DNA of 64,000 nt from Ophiobolus disseminans (Eukaryota > Ascomycota > Dothideomycetes > Pleosporales > Phaeosphaeriaceae): assembly GCA_010093685.1 (NCBI GenBank), contig MU006217.1, positions 1,843,644 through 1,907,643 on the forward strand, in the 5' to 3' direction. The position numbers and the translations under genes are program-made. Each line of letters opens with the position of its first letter. Within the stretch, counting starts at the first letter, position 1. The notes under the pieces were generated by a model, which saw only the letters and a program-made list of their open reading frames with translations, made no database searches and was not told the DNA's origin. Shown here piece after piece: positions 10,640-21,563 of this stretch.

Positions 10640-12455
10640 ATGGAGGACACATATGATTTTATCATCGTTGGCGGTGTGTATACATTACAAAATACAAAAC
10701 AAATCCTGACATCTTCTAGCGGGTGCGTCGGGCGCAGTCATAGCCTCAAGACTCGCGCACACGCCAGGCAAGTCCCTGATGCGCATCTTCATCGCGCAAT
10801 TTAGCCACTGACTGTGTATTTGCATACTTATAGCAGCGCCATCAGTACTGCTCATTGAAGCAGGAGGGTCTAATGCTCATGCCGCCCATCAATCTGGCGC
10901 GGATCGCTACAATGCGGCTTTTGCTGAGGGATCGCCAATGAACTGGCACTACAAGACTGTGCCACAGACACATCTCGCAGGCCAAAAGATTGACTATTCA
11001 AGAGGAAAAGGACTTGGCGGCAGCACTGCCATCAACTTTTGCGGCTGGACAGTTGGGCCTCGGGATGATTATGATGAGTGGGCGAGCGTCGTTGGTGATT
11101 CTCGCTTTACGTGGAAGAATGTGCAGAGAGTGTTGAAGAGGATATCGAACCTTGACCCGAAGATACCAGACCAGAGGTTAGAAGATGTGATTCGTGCGAA
11201 GCCCGAGGATCACAGCACCACAGGGAACTTGGATTTGACTTATGGCGAGGAATGGATTCCAGATGTTGGTGATATCTACACCGCAGCCGAGCAGACTGGA
11301 CACAGCATCAATCGCGATGTAAATGATGGCGACTCAATTGGAATGGGCATGGGTAGTGTCTGTATAGCGAAAGGCATTCGAGCGACGTCGGCTAGTGCGT
11401 ACTTGTCACGTCCACCACCGAACTTGAAGATAATTGTCAATGCTCCAGTAGCACGAGTGCTGTTTGATAAGAAGCGAGCTTATGGAGTTCAATGCATCGA
11501 CGGGCGGCAATTCTTAGCACATAAAGAGGTCGTACTCGCCGGCGGAGCGCTGAACACGCCCCAGATGCTCAAACTCTCAGGCATCGGACCACGAGACGAG
11601 CTGAAGAGGCATGGGATACCTCTTGTGCATGAGCTTCCAATGGTGGGAGAGAATTTACAAGACCATTGCTTCTCTACCACTGGAATCGTACTAGCGAAAG
11701 ATCCCACCTTACCCGCTGGCCCCGCGAGCCAGAGTCCTACACCGATGGGATGGTTCAAGCTCCCAAGTGTCGAGACCTCATCTGAGTTCCAGCAACTGCC
11801 CGCAAGGACACAAGCGCACATGCGCAAGCCGACCGTACCCGCAATGGAGATCGCAACGGTAAGCTAGACAATAAGAATCTCCAATCCAGAACACCTAACA
11901 CAACCTCAGCACTCTCCACCCTCTTTCCTCGCCTACGAGCCAACAGAATCAGAATCTTACCTCGGCGTCATCTGCCTGATCATGAACCCCCAATCCAGAG
12001 GCACAGTAACACTCCAATCGTTAAACCCCAGCACAGCACCAATCATCAACCCAAACTTCCTTACCCACCCCTTCGACCGCCGCCTCATTATCGACGGCAT
12101 GCGCGAAGTCATGCGCATCCAGCGCGCGCCCATCTTCGCATCGCGCACACTCAAATCGCTCGGCCCGGCCAACGAGTCCGACGAAGCTATCTGGGAGCAC
12201 GTGAAAGGCAATCTCAGGAGCTCGTGGCACATGTCATGCACAGCGGCCATGAGTAAACATGAAGGCGATGGTGTGGTCGATAACAAGTTCAGGGTCTTTG
12301 GAGTCAGCGCCTTGCGAGTTGTTGACCTAAGTGTTTGTCCTTTTGTGATGAATGCGCATACGCAGAGTACGGCGTATGTGCTGGGCGAGATAGGGGCAGA
12401 AGTATTAGCCGAGGAGTATGGGTTGGGAGATGTTGGGATTGGTGGGAAGGCTTAG
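10640..12455 (+). CDS. GMC-family FAD oxidoreductase (alcohol oxidase/dehydrogenase type)
   Basis: Four exons, 10640-10673, 10720-10767, 10834-11858 and 11910-12455, give 550 residues. Splicing intron 1 rebuilds the dinucleotide motif VGAGASG (residues 10-16); splicing intron 2 joins RLAHTP to APSVLLIEAGG, as in all GMC proteins. Intron 2 (10768-10833) starts with GCAAGT, so it is a GC-AG intron. Further hallmarks: the GMC signature 1 region SRGKGLGGSTAINF, signature 2 region GGALNTPQMLKLSGIG, and the C-terminal catalytic pair His476 (SWHMSC) and His519 (NAHTQS). The family oxidises primary alcohols to aldehydes with FAD. No signal peptide, so intracellular, unlike lignocellulolytic GMC enzymes. 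The aldehyde dehydrogenase 570 bp downstream on the same strand could take its product. Confidence 0.92.
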
Positions 12456-13023
12456 ATAGGTTGGGACAGAGAAGTGACTAGGTACCGGTATGATGGCTGA
12501 AATGATGCTTTCGTTCTCGAAAGCCAACGACGACAAGATCACGATTCTGGTTTCTCGCATTCACGCATGCGTGGGCCTGGAACTTCTCGGACATAACAAA
12601 TATTACTAGACGCTAGGAATTGTCTAGCGCTGCGGACGTTCTCTCTTGTTATGCCCGGCAATATGCCCCTTCTACTGCAGGCTGCATACAGGATGCAGCC
12701 ACCTCCCATGGTTCCATCTGCGGAAGGCAGCTACCGTCACACTCTCGTTCCAACCGACCCAGGTACATTTGCGGAAGCAAAAGACCGTGTACTGCACCGG
12801 GCTGCCGCTCCCGGATGCATGTCGCATCGCAGGCGGCTGCGGCGCGAAGCGCTGGCGGCAAATACGGTGGACTGACGACCCCACCATCGCTTCGACATGC
12901 CCCTCACCGAGCCTCGGGCTTATGTGGGTTATGTCCGTGAATCGATATGTCATTGATGCTCTGCAAAATCTTAGGGTTTGAGAGAAGTATTCCCTCAGAG
13001 TAGAGATAGTTTTAAATTCCGAG
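12456..13023. other. Intergenic spacer before aldehyde dehydrogenase
   Basis: 568 bp between two genes on the same strand; contains the presumed promoter of the aldehyde dehydrogenase and nothing else I can support. An antisense ORF (12672-13145) is a shadow without family features. Confidence 0.5.
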
Positions 13024-14595
13024 ATGAAGGGTCTGATCGAAACACAGCTGTTGATCAACAACAAGCTCGTCCCCGCGAGCGACAATGCAACATTCGATCT
13101 CTTTTCGCCGCATACTGGCGAACTTGTTGCAAAAGGTACTAACATTCCCTAACGTATGACTTCATACAGATTGACAACATCCTACAGTTCCAGAAGCAAC
13201 AGTCTCCGACGTCGACGCAGCTGTAAACGCCGCGCAAGCCGCTTTCCCCGCATGGAGTGCTCTTTCACCCCAACAACGCGGCGTGCCTCTCAAGAAAATG
13301 GGTGAACTCGTGATTTCTGAAAAGGATGAATTGGCCGAGTTGGATGCAATCGCCATGGGACGGCCGGTTAGCACGTACATCGACTCTCATTATGCGGCCA
13401 CACATTTCAATTACTTCGCAGAGGCGGCATACCCGCAAGGTCACACAAGCCTCAACACTCCAGGATTTCTGAACATGAGTCTACGTCAACCGTTTGGAGT
13501 GGTGAGAAAGCCCACGACTGAGTAAGGAACATACACTGACTTCGTCCTTCTATTGTCTAGGTCGCCATCATCATACCATGGAACGCACCATTGATCTTTT
13601 TTTCTAAAAAGGTAGCGCCTGCTGTTGCGGCAGGAAACTGCGTAGTTGTAAAGAGCAGTGAAAAGGCTCCCCTGACATCCTGGAAAGTCTCCCAGTGGAT
13701 TGAAAAATGCGGATTCCCACCAGGTGTCATCAACGTGCTCTCAGGTCATGGCAACATTTCAGGCCAGGCATTGGCCGAACATATGAAGGTCCGCGCACTG
13801 TCATTCACCGGCTCAACACGCACCGGCCGTGCCATTCAAATCGCATCCGCCAAATCGAACCTTAAGAAGGTTGTGTTTGAATTGGGTGGCAAGTCCCCCG
13901 CTCTCATTTTCGACGATGCGGATCTCGAGCGAGCCGCCAAAGAAACGGAGAACAGCATTAATTGGAACTCGGGACAGACGTGCATGGCGAACAGCAGAAT
14001 ATACGTGCAAGATACGATCAAAGACAAGTTTCTCGAAGCCTTCACCAAACACGCCAAAGCACGCAAACTCGGCGATCCGACGAACAAGGAAACAAATCAC
14101 GGGCCGCAGGCGGACAAAGTGCAGCACGAAAATGTGCAAAAGTACATTGCTGTTGGGAAAGACGAAGCAGGCACAACAATAGACACAGGCGCAGAAACTT
14201 CCGCCGATACCAACTCCCCGGCCCTCCTTATCCACCCCATCATCTTCACAGACGTATCCGAGCACTCGCGCATCGCGAAAGAAGAAATCTTCGGCCCAGT
14301 CGTCATGATAAACACATTCACCACCGAAGACGAAGCCATCGCCAAAGCAAACGACACCGAGTTTGGGCTCTACGCCGCACTCTATACCAAGGATCTAGAG
14401 CGGGCGGTCAGGGTAGGCAAGAAGCTGGAAAGCGGCATGGTGGGCATCAATTGCACTAGTCCGACGGGGTGCTGGGATTTGCCGTTTGGGGGTTGGAAGG
14501 GGAGTGGGACGGGGAGAGAGAGCTTGTTGGAGAGTATGGATCATTATCTGGAGCACAAGGCTATGTATATCAGGTGTCCTGGTATTGGGGGTTGA
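13024..14595 (+). CDS. NAD(P)-dependent aldehyde dehydrogenase
   Basis: Three exons, 13024-13135, 13188-13501 and 13561-14595 (introns 52 and 59 bp), give 486 residues, the normal size for PF00171. The catalytic glutamate lies in FELGGKSP (Glu249) and the nucleophile in SGQTCMA (Cys283). PWNAPL, the nucleotide-binding GSTRTGR and the C-terminal FGGWKGSG are all present, so the enzyme should be active and oxidises an aldehyde to a carboxylic acid. No targeting signal; cytosolic by default. Tandem with the GMC oxidoreductase, so an alcohol to aldehyde to acid sequence is plausible. Start chosen as the ATG that gives the family-typical beginning with QLLINNKLVPAS. Confidence 0.95.
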
Positions 14596-14885
14596 TTGAG
14601 TGAGGATGAAGAGGGAGATAGATTGGGGCGATGTATTTAAGTGTGCTATCTGAAGATGGTCACGATGCTTTCATGACTGGTTATACAATGCAAACAATTC
14701 CCATATGAATATGCTGTCATATCTTTCATAGCAACCGCACCCGGCTCTACAAAGCACGACAGCCCGACAAGCATTTCTCCTACGATAGCGTCTCATGCCC
14801 ACGTAACCTTTTCCTTCCCGACAACAACAAAAATGCCCTAAATAACGTTACGCAACCCTTCCGGCAAGTGCAAAACTGCGTACGT
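14596..14885. other. Convergent spacer, nothing recognised
   Basis: 290 bp between the stop codons of the aldehyde dehydrogenase (+) and the CVNH protein (-); 3' untranslated regions only. Confidence 0.5.
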
Positions 14886-15393
14886 CTACCCCAGTACCAG
14901 CACTCCGTCGCGATTGTCCAATCCCGTCTCTGCCACACACCCAGTCAGCCACACTCATACTCAAAGCATTTAAACCGCTACTCACCCAGATTGAGCATCG
15001 ACTGTTCGCGCCGCTTATCCTTATCACCCCAGTCGCACATGGCATAGAGGTAGACTTGCGGCCTGGAAGCCTTCCCGTAGTCCAGCCTGAACTGCCCGCA
15101 CGTATTGCTAAACTCGGCACTAGGTGTGTCATGAAATCGTCAGCGTTTGCAATACAGAACGAATCGAGATGTACGGTTACGTAGGAGTTCCAAGAGAGCA
15201 TGTCGTGGAAGTTTCCCATGTGTTTGTTCAGGTCGATACGTGCGTCGCGGAATGTGGTTTGCAGGTTTAAGCACTTGCATGAGAGGACCGTGCCGGAGAG
15301 GGTGCAGTCGGTGCAGGTTTTGAGAATGCTTTTGCCCGTGGCGAGGGGGACGAGGAGAGTCGACCACAACAGAACGGCACTGGCTGGACGCAT
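14886..15393 (-). CDS. Secreted CVNH (cyanovirin-N homology) lectin-like protein
   Basis: Probable exons 15181-15393, 14986-15112 and 14886-14929, about 127 residues. It starts with a clear signal peptide (MRPASAVLLWSTLLVPLATG) from the ATG at 15393; an upstream in-frame ATG at 15456 would bury that signal. The mature part shows both CVNH half-repeats: CTDCTLSGTVLSCKC with LNKHMGN, then FSNTCGQFRL, YLYAMCDWGD and, after intron 2 (14930-14985, GT-AG), LETGLDNRDG. CVNH domains bind high-mannose glycans. Intron 1 is a problem: its donor GTAACC at 15180 is phase 0, and the frame is restored only with a GAG acceptor at 15113; the better-looking CTAG acceptor at 15120 shifts the frame. Without splicing the ORF reads on to 14848, but its C-terminus loses the fold. 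Either an unusual splice or a small lesion. Confidence 0.7.
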
Positions 15394-15617
15394 GATGGTG
15401 GAAAGAGGCGCGTTGATGCACGCAGTAAAGTTCTTGGTGGGTTCGAATATGAGCATTCGCTGGTGTCTTATTTATACCATACAGGGAGGGCAGATATCGA
15501 CAGTGTGTAGTTACTCGCAACCATTTGCGGTTCGACGTTCCTAGCGAAACACCCGGCTACCGGTACACAGTTCGTCGCTTCGTGCTCACCAGTCCAGCAC
15601 ACCAACCTTGAAGCAGT
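15394..15617. other. Spacer between CVNH gene and copia element
   Basis: 224 bp holding the presumed CVNH promoter, truncated by the retroelement inserted from about 15618. No other feature. Confidence 0.4.
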
Positions 15618-15833
15618 TGTTCACAGTCTGAAGTCTCTCGCAGGTTGCTGTCAGCCCGTAGGGCCCGAGGGCTATGCCCGAGGCTCCTCTTCATCTGATC
15701 TCAGCTTGCACACGCGCTAGTCCTATAGAGACTTAGCGCGCAACCTCACTTAGATAGATATCTCTCCTCTCGGTAGCAGTAGCACAATCCTCACGATTCT
15801 CTACATCTCATGTTCTCACCCAGTGCTACTAAT
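15618..15833 (+). repeat. Putative 5' LTR of the copia element
   Basis: The segment begins TGTTCACAG and ends CTACTAATA immediately before the primer-binding-like site, so it has near-matching TGTT...AATA ends (TGTT...AACA expected; the difference is one C-to-T). A second copy that would prove it as an LTR is absent because the element is truncated at its 3' end, so the limits are provisional. Confidence 0.4.
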
Positions 15834-15834
15834 A

Positions 15835-15846
15835 GGTTATGACCCC
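15835..15846 (+). other. Primer-binding-like site of copia element
   Basis: GGTTATGACCCC closely resembles the copia-type primer site that pairs with the anticodon arm of initiator tRNA-Met (GGTTATGRGCCC in known elements). It sits between the putative LTR and the polyprotein, where reverse transcription would be primed. Confidence 0.5.
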
Positions 15847-15970
15847 TCAACCGCTCCTACGCTTAGTGTAAATTACTCCTACTAAGCTGGGAAATTTTCA
15901 GCGAGTGTGCGCACCCAATCGTCGACCTCCCCATCGTCTCAACTTAGTCGCCGTCGCCGCTGTCGCCGCG

Positions 15971-18649
15971 ATGGCCACTCCCTCGTACACCTCCTCTCCC
16001 TCTGTCACCATCCGCCTGTCGGCCGATGGCAAGAACTGGAAGGATTGGATCAAACAAATCACCAACTACGCTGCGACTGAGAACGCTGTTGCCGTCCTTG
16101 ACGGCCAGGCACGCCCTGAGTTCGACCCTACCGACAACAAATACAGCCTCCAAACACTTATAAAGCCCGACCTTACTAGGCTAAGCATGTCACCTAACGA
16201 GATCGCGGCCGAGATTGAGAAGGCTGGCAAGCTTAACGTACACATTCGTCCCCTTAATGACGACGCGTGCCACATGCTTAAGGACGATGAGGCTCGCCTT
16301 AACGCCTGGGTGTCGCGCGACGCCAAACTCCAGAACACCATCCTCTCGTCGATTGACAAGGCACTCACTCCTCAGGTCCGCGGCTGCGACACAGCGAACG
16401 CCATGTACCGCGTCCTCAAGGAGCTTAACGACACTAGCAACCACGCCAGCGCCGCAGCCGCCTGGCACGCCTTTATCGACCTTCGCGCTGACACCTGCAA
16501 GTCTGTACGTGACTATATAGGCAAGTTCCGCAAAGCTATTACCAACCTTGTCATCCAGGGCATCGTCATCGGCTGGAGGAAGCCGTCCATCATGGCGACC
16601 ACTACCGCCGAGGCGGGCCTGGACGAGCTCATAGTTATCCATCTACTCTACGGCCTCAGCAAAGTGCTGCCGCAATGGGTCGAGGCTCGTAACAACGACC
16701 TCCGCCAAGGCAACACCTGGACTGCGGACACTCTTATTCAGTCCGTTGAGGACCACCTACGGCACGTCAATAAGGAGCCCGTCAAGTCCTTCATTACTGT
16801 ATACAAGCAGAAGGAGGAGCAGCGCGTCCTCAGCCGCCTCAACAACAACAACCACAACTCAGCCGCCGCGACTGTCGTCAAGGCAGCACCGTCACAGGCT
16901 CCGTCAGCACCGTCGTCGACGGTCCCATACCGTGCTCCCCGAACCCCAGTACCAACCGGTTACTGCACTCCCTGCAAGAAGGAGCACCCAGGACCGAACG
17001 ACCTCTGCTGGGTCGCCCATCCTGAGCTAATCCCACCTCACATTAAGAAGAAGCGTGCTCAACAGGCAGCGGCGAGAGCCAACGTCACCGCGGTTGATAG
17101 TTACCAGCCGCAGCACAACAACTCCGCCGCTAATGACGCTTACGGCAATTGCACCTATACCACAATCGCGAGTTTTATCTCGTCCTCAATCCTCAAGAAA
17201 GCTGTCCATGACGCAACGTACAAGCAGCGGTACTGCTACGATACTGCCGCCAATCGTCACGTCTTCAAGGACCGCTCCAAGTTCATCAACCTCGTCCAAT
17301 TCGCAGACAACAACGTACATGGATCTACTGGCTCTACTACCGCCATAGGCGTGGGCAAGGTCCACCTGCAGGTCGTCAAGTCTGACGGCGAGACTGAGGA
17401 TCTGTACCTCAACAACGTCGTGTATTGCCCTAACTTCGCCACCAACGTCATCTCCCAGGCGCCATTTAAGCGTAAGGGAGCGTGGTATCATCCAGGCGAG
17501 GACAAGTTGTACACCTCCACTGACGACGAGCTCGCATACCTACCTGAGATAGACGGTATACCGAACTTTCTCGTAGTCCCAGACCCATCTGAGGCGCCCG
17601 CTGCCCTCTGCTACGCGTCACTTCACACGTACCGCAGCTCCACCGACGAGCCCTCAGCCACTCGCTCTGCTGACGACTGGCATCATATCTATGGACACAA
17701 AAACCTCGACATCCTAAAGCGCACCGCCAAGGCTGTCAAGGGCATGGTCCTCTCCTCCAACAACCTGAAGGATTGTCCGCTGTGCGGACTCTCCAAGTTA
17801 AAGCAGGTCATCTCCCGCAAGCCCCAGGACGTCCCTACAACGCTACTAGGCATGGTACACATCGATATTGTTGGTCCCATTGCCATTGAAGGTCGCGATG
17901 GGGAGCGTTACTGGATACTCTTGACTGCCGGCAAGACGGGCCAGCAGTGGATCTACACGGCCGACAACCGTGCCACGCTGAGTGTCAACCTCATTGACTG
18001 GTGCAAACTGATGAAGGCGCGAGGCCTCACCGTCGTTGTTGTTCGCGTTGACAACGCCCGCGAGCTCCTTAACGACCGCACCTACACATACTTTAAGGAC
18101 AACAGCATCACCGTCGAAGCCCCTCCACCCTACGACCCTACTTGCGACGGCCGGGCCGAGCGTGCCAATGGTATCACAGAAGACAGAGTACGCGCTACAC
18201 TCATTGCAGCCGGCCTACCCAAGTCCTTCTGGCCATATGCCGCCGCCTATGTCATCCGCTTGCGCAACCTCAGTGTCACCAGCGCTCCAGACGGAGACTC
18301 CACTCCACTGGAGGCCTGGAACCGTGCTCTCAACTATCCTAATCCGGTCCCGAACGTCGCCAAGATGCACGCTTTTGGACACACTGGATATGTCTATATT
18401 CCTGCCGCAAAACGCGTCAAAGGTGACAAGTTCGAGCCTCGGGCTGCTCGCGGACACCTTATTGGCATGATAGGCGAGTCTATCTACAAAATGTGGCTCC
18501 CTGAGGACGACAAGATTGTCGTTACCGCCTCCGTCAAGTGGGATAAGTACGGCGCAGCCACGCGGCCCGCAGAAACAATCTCCCAGTCTCCATCCACTCT
18601 ATCCAAACCTCTTATTGGCAGCTTTCAGCCTCTTTTTAACTGCCTTTAG
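15971..18649 (+). pseudogene. Copia gag-protease-integrase polyprotein (interrupted)
   Basis: 892 readable codons from the first ATG. Residues 1 to about 330 are gag-like, with an atypical knuckle Cys-x2-Cys-x3-His-x6-Cys near 16966-17010 rather than the CCHC standard. The protease active site is YDTAAN near 17240. A gag-pre-integrase HHCC zinc domain (WHHIYGHKNL and CPLC) follows at 17680-17790. The integrase core shows the D-D-E triad: HIDIVGP, VRVDNARE and DGRAERANG (17860-18160). A TAG at 18647-18649 ends the frame ahead of the RT. Gag and integrase contain all expected catalytic residues, so the lesion is in the linker to RT. Confidence 0.88.
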
Positions 18650-19541
18650 CAGAGTTTGCAGCCTCCTACGGGGGGTGAAGATGAAGTGGAGAACCTTGTA
18701 CTACCAGACGTCGGCGGCGCCCAGGACAACTTTGATGGCTTTGAAGAGCCTTAGGACGTCGCTGTGGTGCCGACACGGGGCAACAACGTCGCCCAGCGTC
18801 GCCATGACATCAACGCTGACCTCAACGACGCTCACATCATCGACGGCCCGCGTAACCGGCGTCCTTAAGTCCATTTTACAACTCCCATTTTCACGTATTG
18901 CTTCACCATGGCGCTCGTGAGGCCTACTACTAGGCTCTCCAACATGCCACCAGAGCCACGTAACTACAAACAGTTCATAAAACACCAACGTCGCGACGAC
19001 CTCCAGCTCGTCATGGATCAGGAGTATACCGCCCTCATCACTAACAACACGTGGCGTCCCGCGACACCGGCAGAGATCGCCAAACACGAGGTCATCCCAG
19101 CTCAATGGGTGTGGACATGCAAAGGCAATGCCGAAGGAAACCACCTCAAGGACAAGGCTCGGATGGTAGCTTGCGGCAACCGCCAGAAGGAGTCCATCTG
19201 GTACCACGAAGTCTACTCCTACGTCGTCCGAACTACCACGCTCTGCGTCCTCCTCGCTCTTGTCGCCTACTACGACCTCGAATGTGAGAAAGTGGACATG
19301 ATCACCGCGTACCTCAACGCTCGACTCACCAACGATGACCTCGTACTGCTCCGTTTGCCACCCAGCTGCCCTGCCTCTAAGCAGGTGGTCCGTCTCCAAT
19401 GCGGCATGTACGGCCTTAAGCAGTCAGCTCTACTCTGGTTACAACGACCTCAAAGCGTCCCTCAAAGTGATGGGCTTCGAGCCTATTGAAGCTGACCCAT
19501 GCGTCTTCGTCAATACATCCAATTGTCACATCAGGCCATGA
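18650..19541 (+). pseudogene. Copia reverse transcriptase remnant
   Basis: The same frame as the upstream polyprotein resumes after the stop and holds an acidic linker with two more nonsense codons (TAG near 18754, TAA near 18862), then an RVT_2-type domain: NNTWRPATPAEI, QWVWTCKGN, KARMVACGN and VDMITAYLNARL, then LRLPPS and GMYGLKQSALLW. At about 19440 the frame shifts to the one ending at 19541 (GFEPIEADPCVF), after which similarity ends. The catalytic YVDD box and RNase H are missing. Confidence 0.88.
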
Positions 19542-20327
19542 ATTGGGTTTGGTACACCCCATTAGGCCGAATCACATCAAGTTGATGCGTATGTTGAATA
19601 TTAGCATGAGGACCTCGGGAGTGAGCAATGGGGCGTCCGGTTCTAAAGTTGGCGTAGGTGGTAGTGTCTAGAGGGCGAGAAATTACTCTTACGGAAAAAG
19701 ATTTACTCACATCGTGCCCACAGAGCCGCCCACAACTCATCCTCCTTTGCGTTATCTTTTCCTGACCGAACTCTTATTTTCACGACTGGCTACTTTATCC
19801 GAACTATCGTGGTGATTATTCCGATCTGTCGATGCGATGGTTTGCTCTATGTCCTAATCAGTCATGGAAACGGAAAGGAAGTGCAGGGAAACAGTGTGTC
19901 GAAATCCAGTGGAGACATACTTTGACGAATTCAGGTTCGATAGATACTAGATCGATTGTAATCTCTTCTGAGTGGCCCCGATCGTGCACCAGCTCTTGCA
20001 TTTTCTTTAGCTCTCTATATTTGGCAACTGACAATCTCCTGACCAGCAGGTTGGCGCAGTTTCAGAGCGCATAGATTGCATCAACATCATAACTTGTGTT
20101 CAACTGTTGGTAGCTAAACTCAAGAAATCACACACCCTATTCAATAGACCCCAAACAAAAGTCCTTCTTTCTTCTTCGTACGTGTCAACCATTTGTTTGT
20201 CTTTCCGATCCCGTCGGACCGGCAGCAGACCCACTTGCCGCTTCCCATCTCCCACATCCACTCCATCCAAACAATTGCATTCAAGCACCCCAAACAACGC
20301 ATCGTGTAGCATCATCATCGCCGCCTC
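19542..20327. other. Intergenic beyond the copia remnant, nothing recognised
   Basis: 786 bp. No 3' LTR, no second primer site and no gene signature. The short ORFs at 19832-20074 and 20107-20346 lack features. Confidence 0.45.
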
Positions 20328-20822
20328 TTACGACATTACACCATAGGAGTCATACACTCCCGCCTTCTCTCTTTTCTCCTTCAAATTATCCCACTGCTCC
20401 CTAGTCATTCCGCCCTTACTCTCTCCACTTATTTTGAAGCCCAGATCATCATGTCCAGACATGTGGGCCGCCTGTTCATGCGTGATGTTTCGATGTTTGG
20501 CCTTGCGCTCTTCGTTGTCCCGTTTGAGTTGTCGCCACTTTGACTTTAATGTTGATGGTGATGAAGACGAGGTGGCAGAAGATGTGTGGTCGTGGTGAGG
20601 TTCGTAAATGCATGGTGATGAGGGCTGCGATAGTTCTTTCACCCATGGAAAGTCGGCATCGAGTCTCCTTTTGGGGGAAGTTTTGGTTTGTGAATTTTCG
20701 ACACCGTGTGCTGGCTCGCACCCATGTGCGTGAGTATAATGTGGTGTTTCTATGGGTGTGTATGCCGGAGGAGCGTCATCATGCATGCTCGCGCGTTCGT
20801 TCTGCTGCTCAGATTTAGACAT
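20328..20822 (-). CDS. Hypothetical hydrophilic protein
   Basis: Single exon, 164 residues from the ATG at 20820-20822 (the frame opens earlier only from TTG). The protein is polar and probably disordered: an N-terminal PPAY motif (DDAPPAYTP) that could bind WW domains, a His-rich stretch, a Ser run, and a basic region KWRQLKRDNEERKAKHR that may form a helix. It ends VYDSYGVMS. No membrane segment or catalytic motif. The ordered composition and Kozak-like start support a real gene; I recognise no family. Confidence 0.6.
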   Translation of the reverse strand: MSKSEQQNERASMHDDAPPAYTPIETPHYTHAHGCEPAHGVENSQTKTSPKRRLDADFPWVKELSQPSSPCIYEPHHDHTSSATSSSSPSTLKSKWRQLKRDNEERKAKHRNITHEQAAHMSGHDDLGFKISGESKGGMTREQWDNLKEKREKAGVYDSYGVMS

Positions 20823-21563
20823 GGCAGGAGTAAATGTGTGTGGATACAAGAAGGGCCGTTAGGGCTCGTTGGACACTATACATTACGGCCTGCTGGTATG
20901 TAAGATGACGCTTTCGGGGCGTAGGGCTGTGCTGGTGTGAGGCTGTGGTAGGCTATGACGGCGGCCAAGCATACTTGTCGGAAATACGGCATGTTAGTGT
21001 AACGGTTGACTAGACACATCACATGAACTATTGGGGATCTGCGATCCACAATATTACATAGTGTTGCAACAACTCTGGATAACAACTGCTCACATTCGCT
21101 CCTGCTAACATGGTCGTTCTTATGATTTCCAGAAGAGGACGCAGAGGGTAGGAATGTCATTGTTACAATGCCGAGAATTTAAAGAATAAAGAAGTAAGAT
21201 ATGGGAGATATGAATACTTGATGCTAGGAATAATGAAGTAACGTGTGTTTGCATCGCTCACACCAGTGAGGGAAGACGTGAGGCGTTCCGGGAAAACGAA
21301 GCGATGTTTCGGCCTGAGACTGACGTGCGCAATTTGAGAACTGATAGTCCTACTCTCAGTGTTGTCATCTCGTTGGTTTCCAAGTAAAACAACATATTCC
21401 CCTGTAGCCGAAGAAAGACATGCGTGTGCCTTCACTTGAAGGCAAGCACTAAGGCAGATCGCGATTTCGCGATTTCGTACATACAAGTTGCGTTCCGTCG
21501 TGCCTTTTGTGTTCTTGTAACTTTTCGGATATCCGTACAGTAGCTGTGTCGGTCGAGTATGCT
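20823..21563. other. Intergenic, nothing recognised
   Basis: 741 bp between two minus-strand genes, AT-richer around 21160-21240. It should include the promoter of the gene ending at 20328 and the 3' region of the coiled-coil gene. Confidence 0.5.

Larger units (their letters stand above)
15618..19541 (+). mobile_element. Degenerate Ty1/copia LTR retrotransposon, 3' truncated
   Basis: Order LTR-like segment, primer site, gag, protease, integrase, reverse transcriptase identifies the copia superfamily (integrase before RT). The polyprotein frame runs from ATG 15971 to a TAG at 18647-18649; the same frame continues with further stops near 18754 and 18862 before the RT part. The RT domain is cut short: the frame is lost at about 19440-19489, the YVDD box and RNase H region are absent, and no 3' LTR is found. 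So it cannot move by itself. The copy remains clearly recognisable, so it may be recent; its inactivation by C-to-T-type nonsense changes would fit repeat-induced point mutation (inference). Confidence 0.93.

Noticed and set aside
12672..13145. Antisense ORF upstream of the aldehyde dehydrogenase
   Set aside because: No motif; overlaps the promoter and first exon of a clear gene.
18701..19399. Antisense ORF of 232 codons over the copia RT
   Set aside because: It is the complement of the RT coding strand; no start context, no family signature, and the sense strand explains the region.
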